Shown here: one piece after another, positions 1 through 7,250 of the stretch
Layout of the letters: each line of letters starts with the position of its first letter
Position numbering within the stretch: the stretch's first letter is position 1
Assembly: GCA_001430745.1 (NCBI GenBank)
Contig: KQ482063.1
Location: 450,284 to 461,077, forward strand
DNA length: 10,794 nucleotides
Source: Auxenochlorella pyrenoidosa
Lineage: Eukaryota > Chlorophyta > Trebouxiophyceae > Chlorellales > Chlorellaceae
Reading direction: 5' to 3'
Notes under the pieces: model-generated
Databases searched by the model: none
What the model saw: the letters and a program-made list of their open reading frames with translations, nothing else
Told to the model about the DNA's origin: nothing
Position numbers and translations under genes: made by a program

Positions 1-51
1 CCGCTGCCGCGCTTGGCAGCCCTTCCTCTCCTTTTTGCGGCGCCAGCGCAG

Positions 52-961
52 GCATGCCACTGCGGCGCACCGTCGCGAAGAGGCGCTGCCTCCCCACCTG
101 CTGGAGCAGTTGGAGCCGTACCTGCCTGCTGACCCTGCTGTGCTGCTGGGCTTTGGCAGCGGCTGCGGGTGCAGCAGCAGCTGCTGTGCCACCCAGCCAG
201 GCGGCAGCAGCGGCGTCCGTGCAGAGCAGCCCGGGCCAGCGGGCAATTTGAGACCCGCCGGTGGCCTGGGGGCGCCTCACGGCAGCAGCTGCGCAGGCAG
301 CATGCCTGCCTGGGTGCACGGGGACCTCACAGCAGAGAACATCCTGCTCAGCACCAGCCTGCTGGACAGCAGCCCCCCGGCGCGGCAGCAGGCGCATCAG
401 GGCGAAGTGCACGCTGTGCTGATCGACTTTGCCGACAGCGGTCATGGCGACCCTCTCTTCGACTTTGTTCCTCTGCTGCTGCGCACCCTGAGGTGAGAGC
501 AGCTGGGCGAGCAGGGCGGCGTGCACGCATGCCTGGTCAGCCTGATGCCTGCCTGCCCGCTCGGCTCCCCTCTTCCAAGGCTGGGCGCCCCGCAATCTTC
601 ACCCGCCGCCCACTCCTATGACAAAAATGCCACGCGGCATGGCCCACCCTCTGGCTGCAGGTGCGACCAGGCAGCCGCAGCGGCCTTCCTAGCTTCCTAC
701 TGCGCCGCCCTGGCAGGCGCAGGGACGTCGTCCGGCGGCGTCGCCGCCGCGCCCGCACCCTGCCCTCTGCCCGCGTGCTGGCCGCGCCGCCCGCGGGGCA
801 CCAGCCTCAGCTACGCCGCCATGTGCTACACCCTGCTTCACGAGCTGGGCCCGCTGCACGATGTGTTCAAGCGGCGGCCGGAGCTGTGGGAGGCTCGCAG
901 CCTGGGGGAGGTGCAGGCGGCAGTGTGGGGCTGGCTCGACCGCTGGTTCGAGAGTGCGTGA
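52..961 (+). CDS. C-terminal part of APH/kinase-fold protein (JmjC/F-box At1g78280-like), 3' end of gene
   Basis: Two exons, 52-492 and 661-961, joined in phase (AG|G, Arg) with donor GTGAGA and acceptor GCTGCAG. The 5' end is cut off: position 52 follows a good acceptor (pyrimidine-rich tract, then GCGCAG at 46-51), so more exons lie upstream of the window. Seen: the motif HGDLTAENIL (His, Asp and Asn of the catalytic loop of aminoglycoside-phosphotransferase-like kinases), then LIDFADSGHGDPLFDFVPLL, which supplies the metal-binding Asp. The second exon holds a helical tail with SYAAMCYTLLHELGPLHDVF and ends EVQAAVWGWLDRWFESA. This order and the MCYTLLHE segment resemble, from memory, the end of the plant F-box/JmjC protein At1g78280. 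The substrate is unknown. Low-complexity Gly/Ser/Cys/Ala stretches (about 155-300 and 715-800) interrupt the domain and may be algal insertions or, for the first, a retained intron. Family assignment is moderate; the C-terminal exon pair itself is well supported. Confidence 0.72.
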
Positions 962-1012
962 GGGGGGTGGCATGCCTGTGCTGGCACGCTGTTATGCTTG
1001 CAGAGACGCATA

Positions 1013-1017
1013 TGTAA
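1013..1017 (+). promoter_or_regulatory. TGTAA poly(A) signal
   Basis: TGTAA, the usual polyadenylation signal of green algae such as Chlamydomonas, lies 52 nt after the TGA of the upstream plus-strand gene. I see no TGTAA on the minus strand for the convergent small gene whose stop is at 1104-1106. Short motif, so the call depends on its position. Confidence 0.5.
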
Positions 1018-1103
1018 GTGCAAGCTGCAGTGCAGCAGAGAGTAATCAGGGGTATAAGGGCAAAGTACAGGCGTGAGTAGTCTCACAAAAACAAGCAAGA
1101 GTG

Positions 1104-1562
1104 TCATACGTTGTGCGGGCCCGGCTGCTGCTGCTCCTGCCCGTCCGTGGGAGGATCCGGGCAGCAGCAGCCTTTGATGATGGCAAACGGCAGGAACAGT
1201 AGGAGGAGGGGCAGGCCCAGGATTGCGAAGAGCAGCGCTCCGAGGGTGACCCTCAAGCAGCCGTGCTCCTCTTTCTGCTCGCCAGCTGCCTGCCCTGAGC
1301 CCGCCGCCGCTGTGGCGCCGCGGCTGGCAGCTAGCCGCGACTGATACGCGTTGCTCAGGGAAGCCGGCAGCTTCTGCGGCAGCGGCTTCTTGACATATGT
1401 TGGCTGCTGGGGCTGGTTTTTGGATGCCGCCCTCGACGCATGTGCTCCGACCGGCGGGTGCAACGACGGTGCGGTGCTGGCGGCAGCAGCAGGTGCGGGC
1501 GTCAGGCTGTGCGCCGCGGGGTTCTTGGGAGGCGGTACAGCGTAGGGGATCGGCTCCTGCAT
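1104..1562 (-). CDS. small Pro/Ala-rich single-pass membrane protein with CCC motif, unknown function
   Basis: An open frame of 152 residues from the first ATG in frame (1562-1560) to TGA at 1106-1104. I do not recognise a family. Residues 1 to about 95 are hydrophilic and rich in Pro, Ala, Ser and Gln, beginning MQEPIPYAVPPPKNP and including PTYVKKPLPQKLPASL. About residues 104-129 form a strongly hydrophobic segment (LGALLFAILGLPLLLLFLPF) long enough for one membrane span. It is followed at once by Lys-Gly-Cys-Cys-Cys (about 130-134), a juxtamembrane position typical of S-acylation, and a short acidic/Gln tail ending PGPHNV. The frame stays open upstream of the ATG to about 1712 without another ATG, so an upstream exon using the acceptor-like TTGCATGCAG at about 1556-1565 cannot be excluded. 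It is convergent with the preceding gene, 142 nt between stops. The codon frame has a coherent hydrophobic/hydrophilic layout, unlike the shadow frames; existence likely, start uncertain. Confidence 0.6.
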   Translation of the reverse strand: MQEPIPYAVPPPKNPAAHSLTPAPAAAASTAPSLHPPVGAHASRAASKNQPQQPTYVKKPLPQKLPASLSNAYQSRLAASRGATAAAGSGQAAGEQKEEHGCLRVTLGALLFAILGLPLLLLFLPFAIIKGCCCPDPPTDGQEQQQPGPHNV

Positions 1563-2178
1563 GCAACCGTTGGGCAAGGGGGGCTTCGCAGGGCTTGTTC
1601 GCTTCCGGCAGGCCTGACGCGGGCGTGGTTCAAATTGATCAGCTCTGTTCAATGATCGCCAGTAGCTGGGCGCACATCGCAAGCTCTTCAGCACACACAA
1701 ACCGGCGGGCACAACCGCACCGTGCGCCAGACCGCCCCATCCTGTTGCTTGCTGGGCTTGGCTCCCATGGTAGCTATGGAAGCGAGGGACACGCTTTAGC
1801 GCGCTAGACAGGGAGATTCTGGCAGCCTGGTACTACAGACACCACAAAGCGCGCAAGGCGCGGTCAACCGCCTCCCAACAGCACAATGTGGTATGTGCTG
1901 GCCGTGCCTACCTAAGACAAAGCGGAATACATGGCACATGCAGGTTCCGGCAGGACGCAGTTTGGTACTCTGTGGAACAACCCTGGATCATTGAAGGAAA
2001 CAGACGCGTCCTGCGTGTGGCATTGCCTCCCAGTTGCACCTGCGGGCAAGCCCTGGCACGCTGTCGACACCTCCTCATAGGACGAATGGCAATACAGGAG
2101 AAAGCGATAGGTAATACAGGAAATAAGGCATTAAATGCAGGGAAAAGACGCAACGCTTGCCGCCGGAAGGGTCGCGGC
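1563..2178. other. intergenic region, no gene seen
   Basis: This stretch lies between the 5' end of the small membrane-protein gene and the stop of the Deg1 gene, both on the minus strand. It should hold the promoter and 5' UTR of the former and the 3' UTR of the latter. Composition is less GC-rich than the genes, especially 2085-2150, where AATACAGGA occurs twice (about 2091 and 2113) in a purine-rich run. Open frames crossing it (for example plus-strand 1888-2295) lack ATG starts or recognisable protein features. No TATA box, TGTAA on the minus strand, or RNA gene was recognised. Confidence 0.5.
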
Positions 2179-5100
2179 TCACGCGCTCGCTTCCAGAGTG
2201 ATTGCCACATGCTCCTTGCTGTCTACTCGAAGCACCTCGACATCAAGCTGCAGGCACAAGGAGCGCAGGGCCGCAGGGCCGCAGGCAGGCTGTGAGAAGA
2301 GGTGCAATGCACAGGTACGAGTTGCAGCAAAGCCCAACAAGCAAACGCCTGCTCTTCCGGCTCCACCGCCTGCCCGTCTGCCCACCCGACCTCCCCAAGG
2401 GCTCGCAAAAGCCCCTCTAAGCCCTTCACCTGCAGGAGGCACCGCACTGCTTCCTGCCCCTCGAACCTCCAGTTTGGCGCTCTTGCCTTGCACTCGCCCC
2501 GCCAGGCCCCCACCACCACCACCCCCACCCCTCCCGGGCGCAAACCCACCGTATCGCCAACGCCGCACTTGTCCAGAATCCGGTACAGGTCGGACGCCGA
2601 GTTGATGCGCTTGCCGTTGATGCTCAGGATGATGTCGCCCAGGATCAGCCTGCAGGCAGCGGAGACCATGGAACGGCATCACACAGAGCGTCACGAAGCG
2701 CGCAGCTCGTGCGCGCCGCTCGCTCTGCCACTCGCGCTGCAGGATGTGCGCATCACCTGGTGCGCAGCGCCGCCAAAACAGTGATGCCCGGCCAAGGAGG
2801 GGGCAGGTGCATGGCCAGAGCAGAGAGCCCGGCAAAGGAGGGGGCAGGTGCGGGTCCGTCAGCGACGCAGCCACCCCACACCCACCTGCCGTACTCGTCA
2901 CGAGAGGAACCGCGGATCCCCGCCTTGGCCGCCGGCCCGCCGTCGCGAGCATTCAGCACCAGCACCCCGTTCACGCCCAGCTGCTCTACTGCAGGCAAAG
3001 GGAGCGCGGGGGAGGCGGGCGCGGGGAGGTGGGGTCAGTGCCAGTGGTGTGAGTCATGGTACTGTCATGGCCAAGAGCCGTTCCGCCAAAGCGAGGCAGG
3101 CAGCTTTGCCGCCACCGACGTGCCAAGCTGGCCTGGCCCCTTGGCCCCTGAATGGCAGCTGTGCCTGACCCTGCCCCCGTCCCACCATGCCCCTGCCCTG
3201 CCCTGCCCTGCCCCTGCCCCTGTCCCTGCTCCTACCCCTGCCCCGCCCACCCGACTGGTCTGGGGCGAAGCTGATGCCCATGACGGGCCGCACCACCTTG
3301 CCAAACTTGATGATCTGCAGGTAGCAAAGCGCAGATAAACCCTTAAGACAGCACACAGGCATGCAAGTCGCCCTGGCCACTCCTCACGCGCAAGCCCGAC
3401 ACAAGCGCACGCCCTGCTCACTGCCGCATGCATGCATGCATGCCCTGCCTGCCCTGCGCAGCCGTTTCAACGGAACCAGGACCAAAAGGAAGCAGCACCA
3501 CGGCTCCGCAGGAGCGTGAACACAACTCTGAAAACAACTTGCGCCAACGCTTGCCTGCTCCACGCTGCTCTTGACCACGTCCACCGGGATGGCAAAGCCC
3601 ACGCCCGCGCTGTTCTGGGTGTATGAGTAGATGGCTGCACGGGGCAGGTGGGTTGGGAGGGCGGGGCACAAGCGGAGTGAGAGGGCGCTAGTATAAGTAT
3701 AGTAGAAGTATAGGTATAGTATAAGTTGAGTATAAGTAGAGTAGAAGGCTGTGCATGCATGGTCTGTTGGGCGCTGAGGCTGTTGAGCACTGAGGCAGCT
3801 AGCGCATTAATCTGAAGACACCTCTGCTGGCAGGCCGGAGTAATGTTCTCAAGCACGGCAGCGACCCCTGGCTGTCCCCTGCCTGTCTCCCCACCTGTGT
3901 TGATCCCAATCATGGCGCCGCTGCTGTCAAGCAGGGGCCCGCCGCTGTTGCCTGAGGGCAGGAGGGCAGAAGGGCAGCAGGCATTCCCGTGTTCGGCCTG
4001 GCAGTAGGCGGAATAGGAAGCTGACTCGCATGGCGCAAGCCGCGCATGTTTCAGGCCCACCTGGCGAGCGCACGCAGCTGTGCGCACAGCGGTGGGGGTG
4101 GCCAGGGGCAGTCAGTTTTAATTACAAAATCACATCAGCCCCACCCGGATTGATGGCGGCATCTGTCTGGATCACATCCTGAATGGGCCGCCCCGTGTTG
4201 CCAGAGCTGATCTCACGACCAGTGCCGCTGATGACGCCTGCAAACGGCCCACGGGAGAGCGCGCGACACCAGGAGATAAGCGGGCAGGCCTCTTGGGCTG
4301 CGCAGCAGGGCATGCATGTGGACACGCTTCCGGCCACCCTGGCGGCTGAGCAACCCCGCCCACTGCTGCGGGGTCCGCGGAGGTCAGGCCCCAGGTTGCG
4401 TGCCCCGCCTGGCCGAAGCGGGCTTTGCGTCACCGGCTGCCCAGTCAGGCCTGCGGGCCCCCATCAGTTCAGCTCAAGTGGCTGCGCGCCAGACGGGCGC
4501 ATCCCGCCTGGCTGGCACGAACACACACTGAGCCCCTGCCTCGGCTTGCCTGCCGTCAGCATCCCGCCCCGCTGGCAAGAACAACTGCCCCCTGTGTCGG
4601 CATTGTAATTAATTAATTATCGTGAGTTTCGAATGAGGTTCGCTTGCCTGCCGTCAGGGTGTGGTCCAGGCCAAAGGGGTTGCCGATGGCATACACCCGC
4701 TGCCCCACTTCCAGGTCGGACGAGGTGCCCAGCTTGAGCGGGACCAGCGGGCCCTCCTGCAGGGCGGCAGGCAGGGCAGGAGGCCAGGGCAGGAGGCGAC
4801 GCAGCGGGGGCGAGGTGGGAAGGGAGCGCGGGCGCGCGTGAGCGCTACATGGCAAGAAATGAGCGCTGCATGGCAAGTGATCTGCTACACCGGTGGCAAG
4901 CGGCAGGCGTGCTGCCTGGGTCCTTGCCGCCTCGTCTGGGCGAGCTATGGGCGCCCTCGTGTCCTGCTGGGGCTGGCCAACTTGTGCACAATCGCCAGGG
5001 CGAGGTCCAGCACCAGGGGGGCCCACCATGCCCTCGGGGTCCAGCTTCAGCACAGCTGACCAGCTCAAGGCACAGTCAACAGGCAGGGCAAGGTCGGGAG

Positions 5101-6399
5101 ACCCACCATGTCCTTGGGGTCCAGCTTGAGCACAGCCACATCCTTATCCTCGTCGTACCCCACCACCTTGGCGGGCTGGCCCTCGCCGCCCGACAGCGTG
5201 ATCTGCGAGGGTCGGGGCGCAGGGTTCTCGAGGTTCGATTTAACGGTCTAAGGGTTTCCAGGGGTTTGGGTTCAAGGGTTCAAGTGGGTGGGGCGCTCAG
5301 GGTTGGGGCGCAGGCAAGCGGTCGGGTGGGGCGCCCAGGGCCCGGGCGCTGCCGCACCCTGGGTGGGCGGTGGGTGAAGGGCGGGCAGCAGTATGGATTC
5401 CCTCTCTGATCGGCCCCCAGCGGCCTTGAGTGCCCACGCAGCCTCCCCATGCCGTTTTCTGGGTTGAGCCGCGCAGGGCAGGCTGGGAAACAGACAGCCC
5501 GCAGCGAACCACCCCCCTGTGCTGGCCTGGCATGGCACCAGGCACGGATCCTGCAGTGCCTGCACCACTCCTTTCCCCCCAGAGGTGCTCACCAGCACAT
5601 CTGAAGCGCCGCGAATCACGTGATAGTTGGTCACGATGTGGCCGTCGCGGTCCCACACAAACCCTGCAGGCGTGGCATGCACTCAGCCGGACCGGTGAGC
5701 ACGTGCCCGGCGAGGGAGCGCCACGCGAGTGCGGCTGGCCACTTGCCGGGGAGTGGGGCAGCAACATGGCGCTGCGCGCCACGCGGCGCGCTGTCGCGTT
5801 CGGCGGTAGCAAGGCGGGCCTCTCAACAGCGCCGGGGGGCATGCGTGCAGGCCAGTGGGCGGAACAGGCCAGCGGGCAGGGCGGCGAGGCCCCACCTGAC
5901 CCCTCGCCCTGCGGGATCTCCATCAGATTCAGGGTGAAGGCATCCCGCCTGTGGACAAGAGGGAACAGGGAGGCGCGCGCCGAGCAGCGGCTCAGGCGGC
6001 ATTGCGGCTGCAGGCAGGAGCGGGCGCTGTCGCAGCCCTCGCGCCCTGCCAACCCCGGGCGTTCAAATGCCCTCCGCCTGGCTGCCCGTTGCCGAGGCCG
6101 CGTGTGGCGGCGCGCATGTGCAGGGGCTGCGCTGCGGCGAGGCGGGCCGCCCAGCGGGCACAGACTGCGTGCTGTGCGGCAGAGGGAAGAGATAGCCAGC
6201 ACCCACCTGGTGGTGAGAGAGGTGATGTATACGACGCTGGGCCTGCTGCGCTGGAACAGCTGTATCGTGCTCTTCTCCTCCTGCGTCAGAGGCGACCGTG
6301 CCTGCGCCACATCCAGCGGCGTGCCCAGCAGCAGCGGCGCCGCCGCCAGCGCCGCCAGCGCGGCCGCCAGCGGGCGCTGCGCGTGCCGCCGCCACCAGC

Positions 6400-6437
<38 letters not shown>

Positions 6438-6636
6438 GCTGCGGATGACTGCTCCTGCCTTCTCAGCTGCTGCGGCTGTGGCGGCTGCGGCTTGCCAGGC
6501 TCTTGCTGCTGAGAATGGCAGCGAGGAGGATGCACAGTGCGGCGGGCCGGCCGGTGGTGGCGCTGCGCGGCGCAGCCGCCGCAGAGGGACGCTGCAGAGA
6601 CGAGGGTAAAGAGTGCAATTTGCAACTGGTTGACAT
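2179..6636 (-). CDS. DEG1: Deg1-type thylakoid-lumen serine protease (DegP/HtrA family), 12 exons
   Basis: ATP-independent trypsin-fold endoprotease with one PDZ domain; plant Deg1 sits in the thylakoid lumen and degrades or chaperones damaged photosystem proteins. Exons (minus strand): 6636-6207 (5' part unresolved), 5948-5896, 5663-5593, 5202-5107, 4756-4648, 4237-4145, 3951-3895, 3634-3555, 3314-3251, 2988-2886, 2649-2550, 2247-2179. All 11 junctions keep frame and all acceptors are CAG. Catalytic triad seen: His in [11 protein letters not shown] (codon 5622-5620), Asp in [11 protein letters not shown] (5142-5140), Ser in [13 protein letters not shown] (3946-3944). Then [29 protein letters not shown], and a PDZ domain with [13 protein letters not shown], ending AITLEASA. 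Exon 1 encodes a pure 12-Gln run, then [20 protein letters not shown]...DVAQA before RSPLTQEEK, a twin-Arg lumen-targeting signal with an AxA-type cleavage site. A model with the ATG at 6636-6634 would be about 427 residues, close to Arabidopsis Deg1 (439). The ATG frame ([20 protein letters not shown], transit-peptide-like) differs from the Gln-run frame, so a tiny intron or a sequence error lies between. Introns 5 and 8 have GC donors. Confidence 0.93.
2785..2851. repeat. 25-nt direct repeat in Deg1 intron 10
   Basis: The 25-nt unit at 2785-2809 recurs at 2827-2851 (offset 42 nt) with one mismatch. Its core is AAGGAGGGGGCAGGTGC. It lies wholly inside the intron (2650-2885) and does not touch a splice site. 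It is a simple local duplication. Confidence 0.8.
3188..3247. repeat. CCCTG/CCCCTG tract beside Deg1 exon 9 donor
   Basis: Repeated CCCTG and CCCCTG units on the plus strand. Read on the coding (minus) strand this is a ladder of GGG and GGGG runs starting directly after the donor GTGGGC at 3250. Such ladders can form G-quadruplexes or act as intronic splicing enhancers. Function here is inferred only. Confidence 0.7.
3315..3554 (-). other. GC-AG intron 8 of Deg1
   Basis: Exon 8 ends GTGGAGCAG and the intron begins GCAAGC. Splicing there to CTGCAG|ATCATCAAG gives [10 protein letters not shown], the same spacing as in Arabidopsis Deg1 as I recall it. The only GT nearby (3548-3547, AGC|GTTGGC) would add two residues and is a poor donor. 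GCAAG is the usual consensus of GC donors. The intron also holds a (GCAT) run at about 3426-3443. Confidence 0.72.
3688..3748. repeat. TATAAGTA-like degenerate microsatellite in Deg1 intron 7
   Basis: Imperfect tandem units of AGTATAAGT, AGTATAG and AGTAGAAG on the plus strand. It is an AT-rich island in otherwise GC-rich DNA and lies inside intron 7 (3635-3894). No coding or promoter role is suggested by its position. Confidence 0.8.
4238..4647 (-). other. GC-AG intron 5 of Deg1
   Basis: Exon 5 ends HTLTA plus one G (ACGGCAG) and the intron begins GCAAGCG. The next exon begins after TTTGCAG with GCGTCATCAGC, giving TAGVISG, the conserved Deg sequence. No GT donor nearby restores this reading. 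The intron contains an AT-rich patch (4604-4620, ATTAATTAATTA) and a duplicated copy of its own donor. Confidence 0.85.
4500..4657. repeat. tandem duplication spanning the exon 5/intron 5 junction of Deg1
   Basis: Two units, about 4500-4559 and 4560-4657. Both begin GCATCCCGCC, followed by a shared GCTGGCA-GAACA segment, and both end with the 16-nt GCTTGCCTGCCGTCAG (4544-4559 and 4642-4657). In the second unit this 16-mer is the real exon end plus GC donor. The second unit is longer because of an AT-rich insert of about 40 nt (from about 4604). Confidence 0.75.
5022..5136. repeat. duplicated exon 4 end plus donor in Deg1 intron 4
   Basis: 35 nt at 5102-5136 (exon 4 coding for [10 protein letters not shown] plus the donor GTGGG) recur at 5022-5056, 80 nt further into the intron, with three mismatches. 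The copy would read [10 protein letters not shown] followed by the same GTGGG donor. One difference is silent (CTC/CTG); two change Lys to Glu and Asp to Gly. Confidence 0.88.
6401..6436. repeat. (CTG)12 / (CAG)12 microsatellite encoding poly-Gln in Deg1
   Basis: Twelve uninterrupted CTG units on the plus strand, read as twelve CAG (Gln) codons in Deg1 exon 1. The run sits between the stromal transit-peptide region and the twin-Arg lumen signal, so it would be removed from the mature enzyme. Length variation between strains is to be expected. Confidence 0.95.
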
Positions 6637-7250
6637 GCTACACTGCAGTGCAGACAATGCTTAATAGCCAGTAAGGACTGCAGGCTTTCCTCCGCACTGT
6701 GCGGCAGGCGGGTGCAGGAGGCGGGCAGGCAGGAGATGTGCGGTGCAGGGTTGTAGGGTTGTGCCTGGGGACTTGCGACGGCACGCATCCATTTCAGCTT
6801 TCACTGCTGAGCTTCTCAAGGCAGCACGGGCTCCTACCTGACACCTCTAGAGAGTGCACCATTACCGCTTGCCGCTTGCACAGGGAGGGCGCCACACCGA
6901 TCAATGCAATTGACCTGTGTGAATCAATCGAAGATTGAGGGGCGGCGTCTGGCCGGCTCAAGAGTGCCGGAGGGCAGGGCCCGCTGGGGGAGGTGTGCCG
7001 ACAGCCCTTGCTGGTGTCTGGATTGCAATTGCGTCGATGCAGGAGCGACGCAGGCCAGTGAGACAGCAGTTGCCCACCTTCCCAACACATCCGATGTCCG
7101 CGTGAGCTGGCGCCGTGATGAAGCAGATGAAAGGGAGCTCCCTGCACTCCCAGCAATCCTAGGCGCACTTACACCGCGATCGAGCCTGAGTTGGACGATC
7201 GCCGCTGTCGACCCGCCCTTCCTGACCCAAGACCTCGCCCCGAGATCGCG
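6637..7250. promoter_or_regulatory. divergent intergenic region between Deg1 and UGPase (likely shared promoter area)
   Basis: About 610 nt separate the candidate ATG of Deg1 (minus) and that of UGPase (plus), so both 5' UTRs and promoters must lie here or in upstream exons. Composition is more mixed than in the genes, with AT-richer patches around 6840-6950. I saw no convincing TATA box, and no repeat or RNA gene. Several ATGs upstream of 7251 would open short unrelated frames. The promoter assignment rests on gene orientation only. Confidence 0.4.

Noticed and set aside
1888..2295. Plus-strand open frame of 135 codons across the intergenic region
   Set aside because: It begins at GTG rather than ATG, has no recognisable domain, and its end overlaps the last exon of Deg1 on the other strand.
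2785..2851. CRISPR or phage-type repeat array
   Set aside because: Only two copies, no regular spacers, and inside an intron of a eukaryotic gene; the same holds for the other short repeats in the window.
3541..3560. GT donor at 3548-3547 as the true end of Deg1 exon 8
   Set aside because: It keeps frame but adds two residues to a region whose spacing matches Arabidopsis Deg1 without them, and AGC|GTTGGC is a weak donor. Kept only as an alternative to the GC donor.
3688..3748. TATAAG-rich stretch as a promoter
   Set aside because: It is a degenerate microsatellite within an intron, with no gene start near it on either strand.
5221..5245. tRNA B-box-like GGTTCGATT
   Set aside because: No A box at proper distance and no acceptor-stem pairing could be found around it; it lies inside Deg1 intron 3.
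5430..6512. Long plus-strand open frame of 360 codons antisense to Deg1
   Set aside because: It is the antisense shadow of GC-rich Deg1 exons and introns; its content is low-complexity and includes a poly-Cys run that is the antisense of the CAG repeat.
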